Positions 15,907 through 25,961 of a stretch of 64,000 nucleotides of DNA are shown here, in pieces. A program made the translations under genes and the position numbers. The stretch lies in assembly GCA_020444265.1 (NCBI GenBank), contig JAHLLH010000003.1, forward strand, positions 372,001 to 436,000, in the 5' to 3' direction. Within the stretch, counting starts at the first letter, position 1; every line of letters starts with the position of its first letter. This stretch comes from a bacterium. GTDB lineage: Bacteria; Electryoneota; Electryoneia; Electryoneales; Electryoneaceae. The notes below the pieces were generated by a model. The model ran no database searches and was not told where the DNA came from. It saw only the letters and a program-made list of their open reading frames with translations.

Positions 15907-17838
15907 GTGTGCGGCATTGCCGGGCTGATGGCCCTCGACAAAACGCGACAAGTTGATCCGGAGCTCCTCGACAGGATGACTGATGTGCTCGTCCATCGAG
16001 GACCGGATGGACGAGGTACCTGGATCCGTGAAGGAATTGGTTTTGGCCATCGTCGGTTGGCGATCATCGATCCTCGTGATGGGGCACAGCCCTGGGTGGA
16101 TGAGCAGGGACGAGGAGTTCTGACCTACAATGGAGAGCTCTACAATCATGTTGAGCTGCGCCATGACCTCGAGGCGAAGGGTGAACGCTTCCGAACGTCC
16201 TGCGATACGGAAGTCGTGCTGAAGGCATTGATTGTCTATGGAGTAAACGAGGCACTCGACCGTTTTCGTGGCATGTTCGCCCTCGGTTTCTACGAACCCC
16301 AGGACCATCGCCTGACCCTGGCACGTGACCCGCTTGGCATCAAACCTCTCTACTGGACCCTGCGTGATGGACTCGTGCGCTTTGGGAGCGAGATGAAGTC
16401 TATCCTCGCCGATCCCACCTTTCCACGCCAGGTCGAGACCACCACTCTGGTCAATTACCTCGCGCACTATCGCTTAAGCTTCCGTGACCGTACTCTCTTT
16501 AAACAGATTCGAGAGGTACCAGCGGGTTCTTACCTGCAATGGGAAGGGAGACGGCGCAATGAGAAGCGTTACTGGTCCTTGCCACGCATCCCTGAAGCGG
16601 AAAAGGTGGATCGTGGCGCAGAAGCCACCGCGACAGAGTTTCGTGAAAAGCTGACCGCAGCGGTCCAACGTCGACTGATGGCAGATGTGCCGCTCGGTGC
16701 CTACCTCTCTGGTGGAATCGACAGCACCGTACTGGTCCACCTGATGCACCAACTGGGGCACCCGAATTTACGTACCTACTCCATCGGCTTCCCGGAGGAG
16801 GGTGGTAACGAGTTCGAGTATTCGATGCTGGTCGCCAAGGAACTCGGTATAAAGCATCACCAGGTTACACTCACTGAAGAAGGCTATTTCAAAGAGTTCG
16901 CCCCGTTGATTGGATTGAAGGATACTCCGCTTTCAGTTCCCAATGAAGTGCCGCTGCGCTTTTTATCGCGTCACCTCAAGCACAAGATCACTGTGGTTCT
17001 CTCAGGTGAGGGGGCTGATGAACTGTTGGGCGGCTATACACAGCTTGTCCGCAGTCCCCATGATTTTCTTCTTTCCAAGGCGTTGCAGGAGGAAGGCGGG
17101 GCCTTTTCCTCTGATGAACGCGCCCGTCTCGAGTCGAGCCTCGTGAATTTGTATGGCACCAGCCGCCTCGACAATCAACGAGACCAGTTCCTCGCCCTCT
17201 ACCAGTGGGTGCCGGGGATGCAGCGTCAGGCTCTCTTTGGGGACTCAGCGTTTCTGCGTGAGGCGGAACGTGAAATACGCGACGATTGGGAAGAGACTTG
17301 GGCAGAGTTGGACAACAGTGGTCTCGATCCCTACGAGAAAGTGCTTCACGTCCTCGAACTGCGTCACCTGCCCGTATTATTGCAGAGACTTGATGCGACC
17401 ACCATGGCCGAGGGAGTGGAAGGGCGTGTTCCCTTCACTGACCGTGACCTTGTCGAGTATTGTTCCAGCCTGCCTCTGCACTACAAGATCCGTTGGAAAG
17501 GGGAGGCGGAAGCGGAACAGGCTGCTAAGATGAATGCGCTCGAAGTCGCCGGGTCACTTGATCTGACCAAATATCTTCTGCGCCTCACCTTCGCTGGTGA
17601 AATACCTGATGCCATCCTGATGCGACCCAAAACCGCCTTCCCGGTCCCGGTCGATGCCTGGTTCTTCGGGACACGGCATGAGTGGGCACGCCAACACATC
17701 CTGACCGAACGGATGGGAAGCCTGTTCGACCTGAAGGAAACGGAGCGCTTGCTCGGTTCAGCTCGCGCGGTTCAAGAGGGTATGAAGATCTGGATGCTGG
17801 CAAACATTGGTATTTGGCTGGATAGCTACTTCTCCTGA
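15907..17838 (+). CDS. asnB: Asparagine synthetase, glutamine-hydrolysing
   Basis: A 643-residue two-domain enzyme. The GTG start at 15907 places the nucleophile cysteine at position 2 (MCGIAGLMAL), exposed after methionine removal; GGAG lies 5 bases upstream, and an overlapping ATG two bases earlier is out of frame. The glutaminase domain shows HRGPDG (30-35), YNGELYN (74-80) and CDTEVVLKAL. The synthetase domain has the ATP pyrophosphatase loop SGGIDS (268-273) and SGEGADELLGGY. The C-terminal part keeps MRPKTAFPVPVDAW. It heads a glycan locus, where AsnB homologues often amidate sugar acids or modify surface polymers, so a role beyond asparagine supply is possible. Confidence 0.9.
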   Translation: MCGIAGLMALDKTRQVDPELLDRMTDVLVHRGPDGRGTWIREGIGFGHRRLAIIDPRDGAQPWVDEQGRGVLTYNGELYNHVELRHDLEAKGERFRTSCDTEVVLKALIVYGVNEALDRFRGMFALGFYEPQDHRLTLARDPLGIKPLYWTLRDGLVRFGSEMKSILADPTFPRQVETTTLVNYLAHYRLSFRDRTLFKQIREVPAGSYLQWEGRRRNEKRYWSLPRIPEAEKVDRGAEATATEFREKLTAAVQRRLMADVPLGAYLSGGIDSTVLVHLMHQLGHPNLRTYSIGFPEEGGNEFEYSMLVAKELGIKHHQVTLTEEGYFKEFAPLIGLKDTPLSVPNEVPLRFLSRHLKHKITVVLSGEGADELLGGYTQLVRSPHDFLLSKALQEEGGAFSSDERARLESSLVNLYGTSRLDNQRDQFLALYQWVPGMQRQALFGDSAFLREAEREIRDDWEETWAELDNSGLDPYEKVLHVLELRHLPVLLQRLDATTMAEGVEGRVPFTDRDLVEYCSSLPLHYKIRWKGEAEAEQAAKMNALEVAGSLDLTKYLLRLTFAGEIPDAILMRPKTAFPVPVDAWFFGTRHEWARQHILTERMGSLFDLKETERLLGSARAVQEGMKIWMLANIGIWLDSYFS

Positions 17839-17987
17839 TCTGATTCACCATTCCCGCGCTCCACATATTGACCCTGTGTTCGCGCACGCATTGATGCGCG
17901 ACTCTTGACAGGTTCGGAAGCCCTACCTACTTTGAGAAGGAACACCTGCCTGGCCAAGAGCCGATTACTGTTCAACAAGAGGAGAGC

Positions 17988-19175
17988 ATGGTTCGGGAGC
18001 AGTGTCCCGTCTGCAGCGCCAGCGACATTGAGGAGCTCATTGTTCTCGATGACTACCCCTTTGCTGGTAACGGAGTTGTTCGCGCGGATGTGGCAAAGAA
18101 AGTCCCTACCGGCACCTTGAGTGTCGGAGTATGCAGAGTCTGCAGCACACTCTTCCAAATGGATCCCATCTCGATGGATGACCTCGATGCCATGTTGCAA
18201 CGGCAACCCTATCCGTTGACCCAGGCGGAAACGGGGATGGAGGTCGCCGAAACCGATCGATTCCTGGAAGCCTTCCGCAAGTACGCACCGCCACAAGGAA
18301 AAGTTCTCGACGTTGGATGTGGTACCGGCAGCCTGATGAATACTCTGAAGAAACTCGGGTACGAAGTCTCAGGTGTCGAAGCCAATCCGAAGGCGGTCGA
18401 AGTTGCGAAAAAACAAGGCTTCGATGTTGTTGAAGGTCGATTCGAAGAAGGGATGTTCCCCGACGAAACGTTTGACATTATTGTCACACGTTCCGTCCTC
18501 GACCATGCGATCGAACCGAGCACCCTGCTCGCGACGATGGAGAACATTCTGAAACCGGGAGGTATCCTGGCTTGCGAAGTCCCCAACATCAGCCGAGTTT
18601 TCCGTCGCAGTGCATTTGGCGGTTTTAATCATCATCATTTGATGTACTGGACCACGCCAACCCTGCGCTACGCCTTGACCTATCAGGGGCTCGACCTTTT
18701 GGGCGGCTTTGAGGAATCCTACATCGCAATGTTCGGCCAGAAAGCGGACAAAGGTGAGGATGCCATCGAGCCGGTTCCGCCGACAGATGTGGACATCGAT
18801 CAGGCGTTTGAGGATGTCGATCGCTTCCTTGAACGAAAAGATCGTCTCGCCGAAGAACTCCCCGCAGAACTCGAGAAACACTGCCCGAACGGGGTTGTGG
18901 TGCTCGGTGCAGGGACTCCGACCGTTGACATGCTGTACTACACCGGCATGGAGGAGATGGTCAACAAGGTGACGACTACAGACAAAACTCGAGTCGGTGG
19001 AGTGCTTGGCGGTTACGATTTTGAAATCGCTCAGATGGATTTCGACAAGCATGATACCGAGGCAGTGTTGGTCTCATCGGAACGGCGCCAGGAAGAGCTG
19101 CTGGAACATCTCGAATCGTACCTGGACCACGGTGGTCGGGTCATTCGTTTCCGGCCCGGAATCGAAATGATCTAG
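17988..19175 (+). CDS. Zinc-finger SAM-dependent methyltransferase (sugar C-methyltransferase-like)
   Basis: A 395-residue three-part protein. Residues 1-60 hold a zinc-binding pair of CxxC motifs (C6, C9, C49, C52); residues about 100-210 are a class I SAM domain (VLDVGCGTGSL, then GILACEVPN); the C-terminal 130 residues have an independent alpha/beta fold with VVLGAGTPTVDMLYY. This order matches the putative-zinc-binding / methyltransferase / C-methyltransferase family, members of which methylate nucleotide-linked deoxysugars. GGAG lies just before the ATG. It follows asnB by 149 bases and is closed by a terminator, in the glycan gene cluster. Confidence 0.8.
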   Translation: MVREQCPVCSASDIEELIVLDDYPFAGNGVVRADVAKKVPTGTLSVGVCRVCSTLFQMDPISMDDLDAMLQRQPYPLTQAETGMEVAETDRFLEAFRKYAPPQGKVLDVGCGTGSLMNTLKKLGYEVSGVEANPKAVEVAKKQGFDVVEGRFEEGMFPDETFDIIVTRSVLDHAIEPSTLLATMENILKPGGILACEVPNISRVFRRSAFGGFNHHHLMYWTTPTLRYALTYQGLDLLGGFEESYIAMFGQKADKGEDAIEPVPPTDVDIDQAFEDVDRFLERKDRLAEELPAELEKHCPNGVVVLGAGTPTVDMLYYTGMEEMVNKVTTTDKTRVGGVLGGYDFEIAQMDFDKHDTEAVLVSSERRQEELLEHLESYLDHGGRVIRFRPGIEMI

Positions 19176-19198
19176 GGAAGGCTTGTGGATCAGAATCT

Positions 19199-19227
19199 AA
19201 CGCCGGCGATTAGCGTCGGCGTTTTTT
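19199..19227 (+). terminator. Intrinsic terminator
   Basis: Stem ACGCCG / CGGCGT is followed by six T. It closes the asnB-methyltransferase unit before the convergent GT9 gene. Confidence 0.8.
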
Positions 19228-19234
19228 ATGCCTC

Positions 19235-20335
19235 TTATTCGATGAGATGTAACAGAGCAGCCGTGACCTCGAGGGGGTCGATACGAGTCAAATCCCCAAC
19301 ACGATCCGTTGAACCACCGCGAAAAACAATCGACGGTGCATCATAGACGGGCCACCATCGCCAGGGGACTGCGGGACCCATCGTGGAGACGGTCGGAGTC
19401 TGGAGACCACCAGCAACATGGAGCGGCCCGGTGTTGTTGGTCAGCAGGGCGCCCGCTGTTGCGAGCAAATCCATTAATTCAATCATCGTGGTGCCTGACT
19501 TCAACGGCACATCTAAACGATTCGCCAGCTCGGCACCAAGTTCCAGCTCACCCGGTCCCGCGATGATCGCGACTGGAACCTGCTGGTTTTGTAAAGCTCT
19601 TCCAACCTTTTCGAATCCATCTATCGACCAGCGTGCTTCGGGGTAGTTCGATCCAGGCATCAGCACCACCGGTTTGTCGAGTTTCATCTGCTTCCAGTGG
19701 GCTCGTCCTCGGCGGAGGCGATCTTCACCTCGCGGGAGACGAGGAATCTCATCCGGCGCTTCGGCACCTACAATTGAAACGAGTCGGGTGTGGAGCTGTC
19801 GAGTGGGGACAGTGATCTCGGGCATCGGGCGGGGGATGTTATAGTAAACTCCCCGTCCTGCACGTTCATAGCCGATGCGTACCGGGATGCTGCTGTGCCC
19901 GATACGACGTGCGTTTTTAATCTCGACGCGATTCGTCAAGTCAATGACTATGTCAAAGGGCGGCACTTGGTGACCGATCTCATCGAGGTAATCCTCCGTG
20001 GTGATGGTCCCCCAACCCGATCCTGCGAAGAGGTCAGCGGCAAAGGGTGGGGCAACCAGAACACGTTCCGCGTGAGGATAGTGCATGCGCAAAGCACGCA
20101 AGGCGGGTTCGGTCAGGACAAGATCGCCCAGTCCCTCTACCTGTACGACGAGAAGTCGTTTCACCTGGTCCGGTTTGGGGATCAGAGGGGTAGGAGGTTG
20201 ACGGTGGGTAGCACGCATCACCAGGGATCGAAGCCCGTACACCAGGCGGCCTCGCCAATGACTGGAGTCATGTTGGCGAAGATCACCAGATGGCACCGGC
20301 GGCTGATCTCCGAACTCCACCCACCTCTCGTTCAT
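19235..20335 (-). CDS. Glycosyltransferase family 9 (heptosyltransferase-like)
   Basis: A 366-residue GT-B enzyme. The N-terminal Rossmann domain begins RLLVVQVEGLGDLVLTEPAL, the typical start of ADP-heptose:LPS transferases. The C-terminal domain has VVLMPGSNYPEARW and the nucleotide-sugar motif NNTGPLHVAGGL. It likely adds a heptose or similar sugar to lipopolysaccharide core at the inner membrane. The ATG at 20335 has GGAG 8 bases upstream. A GTG at 20416 overlaps the stop of the preceding GT4 gene and would add 27 residues; it cannot be excluded. Confidence 0.8.
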   Translation of the reverse strand: MNERWVEFGDQPPVPSGDLRQHDSSHWRGRLVYGLRSLVMRATHRQPPTPLIPKPDQVKRLLVVQVEGLGDLVLTEPALRALRMHYPHAERVLVAPPFAADLFAGSGWGTITTEDYLDEIGHQVPPFDIVIDLTNRVEIKNARRIGHSSIPVRIGYERAGRGVYYNIPRPMPEITVPTRQLHTRLVSIVGAEAPDEIPRLPRGEDRLRRGRAHWKQMKLDKPVVLMPGSNYPEARWSIDGFEKVGRALQNQQVPVAIIAGPGELELGAELANRLDVPLKSGTTMIELMDLLATAGALLTNNTGPLHVAGGLQTPTVSTMGPAVPWRWWPVYDAPSIVFRGGSTDRVGDLTRIDPLEVTAALLHLIE

Positions 20336-20412
20336 CGTTTTAACTCCGCTGGTTGGATGCGTAGGAAGGATAACCGTTTCCAGCCTCTCTGGCAAGAGGA
20401 CCGGGGGCACAA

Positions 20413-21489
20413 TCACCCCTTATACAGGATAAGGAGCCGCTGAAGGTAGCGCTCCATCGAGAACTGCGACTCAAACCGTTGCCTTGCAGCCTTCCCCATC
20501 TCGTGTCGACGAGTTTTGTCCTTCATCAACTCGCGAATGGCATTGACAATGGAATCCGGTGATTCGGGTGAGACAAGCAGCCCGGAACTTCCATCCACGA
20601 TCACCTCAGGAATTCCGCCAGTGCGAGTCCCAATGGCAGGAATCCCCGCGCGTTGCGCCTCGATCAGGGACAATCCCAATCCCTCGCGCGGCGAACTGGC
20701 GAGGATAGCCAAGTCAGATGCAGAGTAAAGGGCGTGGACATCGTCAACCTGCCCAAGGAAGTGTGCACGATCCGCGATACCGAGCTGCCTGCCCTGCTCG
20801 CGCAGATCCGATTCCAATCGTCCCACTCCTGCCAGGGCCAGGTGAACACCCGGAAGTGAGGCGAGCGCGTTCAGTACATCTCTGTGCCGTTTCACTGGGG
20901 TGAGCGAGGCTACTTGCGTTACGATGAAAGCATCTTCTGGTAAATCGAATAGGGCGCGCGTAGTGTCCCGTTCCAACGGTTGGCAATCAGGCACACCGCC
21001 GGGGAGAACGTCGACTCTTGATGATGGAATGAGAAAGGTAGATGTGTAATCTTGCCTGACCGACTCGCTGACTGTTACAATCCTCCCGGGCAGGAAGGAA
21101 AGCATCCGTTCACGGAAACGCATGCCCGCTGTGGGTCGGTGCGCTTCGCTGACTGCGGTGTGCAGGTGGTAGACAGTACGGATGCCAGAGCCGATCGTTG
21201 CAAGACGACCCAGTGTACCACAGGGCAGTCCATGCAGATGGAGGACATCCGGGTTCAGGGATTGAAGGGTATCTCGTAAGTTGGTTAAGTCACGCATCCC
21301 GTTGACCGGCGGACGGCAGATGACTACAGGGAAACCGTCACCCTGAAGCTGGTTGGCTACAGGTCCACCTTCGCTAAGGGCGACAATGGTTACCTCATGT
21401 CCGTTGTCGCGCAGCGCAACGGCGAGTCGATGGATTAATACTTCCAGCCCCCCGAGCCCTAAACTCTGCGCAACCTGCACGATTTTCAT
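20413..21489 (-). CDS. Glycosyltransferase family 4
   Basis: A 358-residue GT-B enzyme. SLGLGGLEVLIHRLA forms the N-terminal glycine loop, LNPDVLHLHG the interdomain segment, and SSPREGLGLSLIEAQRAGIPAIGTRTGG the C-terminal E-x7-E motif that holds the donor phosphate and ribose. It probably acts in the cytoplasm on a lipid-linked oligosaccharide. It is the first gene of a two-gene minus-strand unit with the GT9 gene and is divergent from the next GT4 gene across 61 bases. Confidence 0.85.
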   Translation of the reverse strand: MKIVQVAQSLGLGGLEVLIHRLAVALRDNGHEVTIVALSEGGPVANQLQGDGFPVVICRPPVNGMRDLTNLRDTLQSLNPDVLHLHGLPCGTLGRLATIGSGIRTVYHLHTAVSEAHRPTAGMRFRERMLSFLPGRIVTVSESVRQDYTSTFLIPSSRVDVLPGGVPDCQPLERDTTRALFDLPEDAFIVTQVASLTPVKRHRDVLNALASLPGVHLALAGVGRLESDLREQGRQLGIADRAHFLGQVDDVHALYSASDLAILASSPREGLGLSLIEAQRAGIPAIGTRTGGIPEVIVDGSSGLLVSPESPDSIVNAIRELMKDKTRRHEMGKAARQRFESQFSMERYLQRLLILYKG

Positions 21490-21550
21490 GATATTCCTGT
21501 ACCCGGCATCTCGTCAGTCTCGGCCAACTCTGTCAAGCCAAAGGTAGAGC

Positions 21551-22693
21551 ATGAAGACTTCATCCGCTAGACGACCGTATCGTGTCCTCTACCTCAGTTT
21601 GTTTGGTGATCTCTCACGTGGTGGGCAAAATAGCATCCTGCTTCTGCTGAACGGGCTCGATCGCAACCGAGTTGAACCGATCCTTGTGGTCCCCAAGGAA
21701 GGCAATCTCGCCGAACGAGCGTGTGAACTGGATATCCCGGTTCATGTTGTACCGTGGACAAGGTTCCGTACCCTGAATCTGGTTCAGATAGGACGATCTG
21801 TGTTGGCACTCTGGCGAGTCCTGAAGCAGGTCAAACCGGACATCATTCACACCGATTCACCCCGCAATTCCCACCTTTCAGCGATGATGAAGGGTGGTGC
21901 AAAACTTTTGGTCCACCTCCGGGTCTCCACACCAGATGGCCTCTCGGATCGCTTCCTCGCTGCCGAGTCGGATGCCATGATCGCGGTGAGTGAAGGGGCC
22001 GCCCTTCGATTCAAGGGTTATCCTCAAAAGATACAGCAAAAGATCTTTCGTGTGCCGAATGCGGTCCACGTGGACCGTTTTGTGCCAGTAGACGAAGATG
22101 TTCGCAAGCAACTTCGCAATGAGATGAACCTGCCGCAGGATAAACCTGTGGTCGCCTTCCTCGCCTCCTACGATCCTGTGAAACGGCATGACTTTTTTCT
22201 CGAACTCTGGCCAGAGGTGGTGAAACGTGTGCCCGATGCAACGCTCGCCCTCGCAGGGAAGGGACTGGATGAAGCATGGGCGAAGTGGGAGCACCATCTA
22301 CGCCAGCAGGGTGCAGCGGAAAGCATGAAGGTGTTGTCGTTCGTCGATCAACCGGCGCAATTCCTCGCCGCGTCCGACCTGCTGGTTCTGCCCTCGTCCG
22401 AAGAGGGTTTTCCGCGTGCCGCTATTGAAGCGGCGGCGTGCGGCCTGCCGTGTGTCGTGTCTGATCTTCCCGGGGTGCGTGAGGGAATCGATGATGGCAC
22501 GACCGGGGTAGCTGTTCCCGCCAATGATCCCTCTGCCTGGGTGGATGCATTGGTCAACTTGCTCGAGGACGAGAAAAAGCGGCAGAAGATGGGCCGAAAG
22601 GCTGTCGAATATGTGCGCGAGCATTTCTCTGCGGAAAGCCATGCCGACCGGGTGATGGCCATTTACGATCAGGTGCTCGGGGTATCCTTCTGA
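21551..22693 (+). CDS. Glycosyltransferase family 4
   Basis: A 380-residue GT-B enzyme with LFGDLSRGGQNSILLLL near the N-terminus, KQVKPDIIHTDS between the domains, and PSSEEGFPRAAIEAAACGLPCVVSD as the donor-binding E-x7-E region. AGG precedes the ATG. It is unlike the neighbouring GT4 in detail, so it probably adds a different sugar. Its last 25 bases overlap the end of the convergent flippase gene. Confidence 0.85.
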   Translation: MKTSSARRPYRVLYLSLFGDLSRGGQNSILLLLNGLDRNRVEPILVVPKEGNLAERACELDIPVHVVPWTRFRTLNLVQIGRSVLALWRVLKQVKPDIIHTDSPRNSHLSAMMKGGAKLLVHLRVSTPDGLSDRFLAAESDAMIAVSEGAALRFKGYPQKIQQKIFRVPNAVHVDRFVPVDEDVRKQLRNEMNLPQDKPVVAFLASYDPVKRHDFFLELWPEVVKRVPDATLALAGKGLDEAWAKWEHHLRQQGAAESMKVLSFVDQPAQFLAASDLLVLPSSEEGFPRAAIEAAACGLPCVVSDLPGVREGIDDGTTGVAVPANDPSAWVDALVNLLEDEKKRQKMGRKAVEYVREHFSAESHADRVMAIYDQVLGVSF

Positions 22694-24213
22694 CGAGACC
22701 GTTTGACCAGGTCGCGCATCTCGTCCCAGGTCATCACTCCCAGCAAATGAGCAACGAGAACGAAGACGAACAGGAACCCGATTCCTGATACGATGCAAAA
22801 TGGAAGAGCGGCGAGACGGTCCGCGGTTGGAGCCATTACTCCCATAACCCTCATCACTCCCCAGCCACCCGCAGCACCAATCAGGGCGACCATAAACGGG
22901 CGAACATAGCCATCGAGCAGGAGACGTTTCCACGCGAGTTTTAGCCCTCGTATAATGGCGAGGATCATACTGCCGTTTGCGATCAGCGAGGCGAGCAGGG
23001 TTCCGGTCAAGACACCCTTCAGACCATAGAAGTGATAAAGGACAATGCTGAGGATGACGTTTATTGTCGCCTGCAAAAGGGAGTAGCGTGCTTCCCAGCC
23101 TGGTTTACCAGCACCGCGTGCCGCGAGCCTGACCGGCAGGCTGAGTGAGTTGCCGATGTAAGCGAATATGAGAACACGAAGCGCCAGGACAACCGACTCT
23201 TCCGGTGCCCCTCCCAGCCAGAAGGTGAGCAGGGGACGGGCAGCGATAGTCAGGTAGGCTGCCAGACCGAAGGAAAGCACAGCCATGTAGCGTGCGCTAC
23301 GATTGACCAGCTGCTGGAAACGGTCCATCGAACCGGTGCTGTGGAAGGCAGTAGCGACTGGTTCGACAGCGTAGAGTATGATCTGAGTGACCAGGTTGGA
23401 GGAGGTTGCGGCTTTTGCGCCGAGGTCGTAGTGGGTGACCATCCCAAGTTGAGACACCTTCCCCAGCAATACACGGTCGAACTGGTTGTTGATTACGTCT
23501 GCGATTCGTGCCACCTGCAGGGTCATGCCGAACTTCCATAGCAGGTTGAAGACATCTCGTTTGACACGGCTGATCTTCAAATGCAGTCCGCCCATCGTGA
23601 CCGTAGCCGCAATGGAAAAGGTGGTAAACCGGATGATCGCTACGCAGAGTGACCCTGCTGCCAGTCCGATCAATCCCCAACCTTTACTGAGGACAAAGAG
23701 GATCATCCCGGCATTCAACATGGCAAGGATGATCTGGATGCTCGCCATCCGGTCCGTTCTGTGAAGAGATACCAAAAGCGATCGATAATAATTGGTCAGG
23801 TAGCTAAGACCAAGGATCACCATCAGGCAACGATACACCCAATTTGCCGTGCTACCGAAAGGGGTCAGGGTGGGGAAGAAGCCCAGGAGCCATCGCTCGA
23901 CGGCTAGCGTGATGAAAATGACCAGCGCGCTGAAGGCAGCCATGGTAAAGAAGGCAGTGGAGAGGACTTCCTGCTGGTCTCGCTCATTCCCGGAAGCGAT
24001 TGCCTTCGAAAAGTGTCGGTTCAGGCTGGAAGAAAACCCGAGGTCGGCAAGGTTGATGTAGCCTGTGATTGCGAACATCAAGGCCCAAAGGCCATAGGCA
24101 TCGGTACCAAGGCGGTGCAGCGTAAAAGGGACAATCGCAAGCCCGAGCAAGCCATCGACCACTCGATTAATCGCGACGACAAACGTTCCACGGACGAGTC
24201 CGCGTGAGATCAT
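22669..24213 (-). CDS. Polysaccharide flippase (Wzx/MATE-like, MOP superfamily)
   Basis: A 514-residue protein with about 12-14 hydrophobic segments in the arrangement of oligosaccharide flippases: an N-terminal RGTFVVAINRVVDGLLGLAI helix, then LHRLGTDAYGLWAL and LGFSSSLNRHFS, the signature early loop. It should move an undecaprenyl-linked oligosaccharide across the inner membrane for surface polymer assembly. The ATG at 24213 is chosen because homology begins there; the frame extends to a GTG at 24339 with 42 residues lacking character. No strong ribosome site is seen at either. Its 3' end overlaps the convergent GT4 gene by 25 bases. Confidence 0.8.
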   Translation of the reverse strand: MISRGLVRGTFVVAINRVVDGLLGLAIVPFTLHRLGTDAYGLWALMFAITGYINLADLGFSSSLNRHFSKAIASGNERDQQEVLSTAFFTMAAFSALVIFITLAVERWLLGFFPTLTPFGSTANWVYRCLMVILGLSYLTNYYRSLLVSLHRTDRMASIQIILAMLNAGMILFVLSKGWGLIGLAAGSLCVAIIRFTTFSIAATVTMGGLHLKISRVKRDVFNLLWKFGMTLQVARIADVINNQFDRVLLGKVSQLGMVTHYDLGAKAATSSNLVTQIILYAVEPVATAFHSTGSMDRFQQLVNRSARYMAVLSFGLAAYLTIAARPLLTFWLGGAPEESVVLALRVLIFAYIGNSLSLPVRLAARGAGKPGWEARYSLLQATINVILSIVLYHFYGLKGVLTGTLLASLIANGSMILAIIRGLKLAWKRLLLDGYVRPFMVALIGAAGGWGVMRVMGVMAPTADRLAALPFCIVSGIGFLFVFVLVAHLLGVMTWDEMRDLVKRSRQKDTPST

Positions 24214-24393
24214 CGTGGAGCTGGGCTGCTGCAACCGTTTCTCTCCATCGCTGAGATTCTGGGAACCTGAGATCCTCAATACAGGTGATTCGCCAAGATG
24301 GCACGTGGAGGAGAAGGACTGCAAGCGGTTCGCGTACACGCGTGCGACCCGCGCTGGGAGAAACGTACATTAAGGGATCAGATGGAGGAGGTC

Positions 24394-25326
24394 ATGAGCC
24401 TGCCCTGGTTCAGTATCATCATGCCGATGTACAACCGCGCGGCGACAGTCGAACGTGCTATCCGTAGCGTCCTCGATCAGGAATTCGAAGAGGTTGAGGT
24501 TGTGGTGGTGGATGACGCATCCGAGGATGAGTCCGCGAAAGTGGTCGAAGCAATTATGGACGAGCGGGTCCGCTTATTGTGCCATACAGTTAACCGTGGG
24601 GTCTGCCCGGCACGAAACACAGCCATTGATGCGGCACGTGGCAGATGGCTGATCATGCTTGACAGCGATGACACGCTTACCCCTGGATCGCTGGAGATGA
24701 TCCACGGGCGGACAGCAGAAGCGCCTGAACAGATCGGACGGCTGCTGTTCAACAACAAACTCGATGACGGCAGCTTCAGCCCTCAACCTCCCCTGACTGA
24801 AGCCACCTGGGATTACGTGGACTGGATTCAGTGGACAGGGATGGTTGGTGCAGTCAGCGATTGTGTCCATGTCTTCCGACGTGAAGTCTTTGAACGGGTA
24901 CGCTTCCCGGACAGCCATGCTTTCGAAAGCCGTTTCCACTTTGATGTGGCAAAACATTTTCCTGCGTTGACCTACCCGGAGGTTGCGGGGAATCATCATG
25001 ACGATGCAACAAACCGTCTCATTCAGGAAGATCCGGATCATCGTCGGAAACGTTCCCTTGATCAGGGAGAGGAGTTGGCTGGGTTGCTACAGGATCATGG
25101 CAGGATGATCAAACGGCATGCCCCGGTCAAATTCTGGAACCTGGTTGGGCAGACTGCGTCGGCCTTTTTCAGTGGTGGAGCACGGTGGCGTGGAGCGAGG
25201 TTTGCCATCCACTACATCGCGGCAAATCCTTCTAATCTCCGGATGTGGGGGGTGATGTTCGGTGGACTGGTCGGTTGGCGTACCCTGCTCTGGATGCAAA
25301 AGGCACGTGCACGCTTCAATCGCTGA
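24394..25326 (+). CDS. Glycosyltransferase family 2
   Basis: A 310-residue GT-A enzyme. The N-terminus PWFSIIMPMYNRAATVERAIRSV is the classical family start, VVVVDDASEDES binds the nucleotide, and LDSDDTL carries the metal-binding DxD. A very strong ribosome site GGAGGAGG ends 3 bases before the ATG at 24394 and decides the start over earlier in-frame codons at 24298 and 24382. It is transcribed divergently from the flippase and ends the glycan locus. Confidence 0.85.
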   Translation: MSLPWFSIIMPMYNRAATVERAIRSVLDQEFEEVEVVVVDDASEDESAKVVEAIMDERVRLLCHTVNRGVCPARNTAIDAARGRWLIMLDSDDTLTPGSLEMIHGRTAEAPEQIGRLLFNNKLDDGSFSPQPPLTEATWDYVDWIQWTGMVGAVSDCVHVFRREVFERVRFPDSHAFESRFHFDVAKHFPALTYPEVAGNHHDDATNRLIQEDPDHRRKRSLDQGEELAGLLQDHGRMIKRHAPVKFWNLVGQTASAFFSGGARWRGARFAIHYIAANPSNLRMWGVMFGGLVGWRTLLWMQKARARFNR

Positions 25327-25746
25327 TCACTCCTCCAGCTTCGCCGCAGTTTTGATCAAGGCGACAGCTTTGCGACAGGCAGAACCAATGTAATCGGATG
25401 GGTCCTCGGCATATACCTTCAGCACGGGGAGATGAGGCAGGATTGCTTCTGGGTGAATGTCCGCCATCGCGGCCAATGCCAGAGCGGCATTGGGGCAATT
25501 GTTACCCGATTCCTCGTTCAGCAACCACATCAGACGGCGTGCCAGGTCCAGCCTGCGCTCCTCGTCTAAGACGTCGGCAGCCATACGGAATCCGTTCAGC
25601 ACGCCTCCCAACTCCTCGTCGTCAGTGGCATGCAATCCGCTGATCAAGTAGCGCACCGCTCCAGGATGGTCTTCCAACAGGCCTACCAGTTCAGCAACTT
25701 GCTTTTTCCGAATAGCTTCCATCATTTTGCTTTTCAGCGACCCCAT
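25327..25746 (-). CDS. Small HEAT-repeat-like protein
   Basis: A 139-residue helical protein. Repeated helix pairs (QVAELVGLLEDHPGAVRYL; CPNAALALAAMADIHPEAILPHLPVL; IGSACRKAVALIKTA) resemble HEAT repeats and proteins of the PBS-lyase class. No catalytic residues are visible, so it is probably a protein-binding module. The ATG at 25746 is preferred; the frame opens at a TTG at 25782. Its stop abuts the stop of the convergent GT2 gene with no gap. Confidence 0.6.
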   Translation of the reverse strand: MGSLKSKMMEAIRKKQVAELVGLLEDHPGAVRYLISGLHATDDEELGGVLNGFRMAADVLDEERRLDLARRLMWLLNEESGNNCPNAALALAAMADIHPEAILPHLPVLKVYAEDPSDYIGSACRKAVALIKTAAKLEE

Positions 25747-25961
25747 CCATCCCCCAGGATTCCCTCTGATACTGTCTCTCAAGATAAGGTATCAGGCTAG
25801 AGGGAGGGCGACTGAGCTCCATGTGGAAAACAGATTACAAAACGAATGGAAGTTGTGAATTGGTATGGCGGCTAATCAATAAGATGATTGGCCAAAGGCT
25901 TAAAGAATAGCGCTTTGACTATTCTTGTAAGGAGTGAACAATCGACTCGTTAGGGGCCTCA

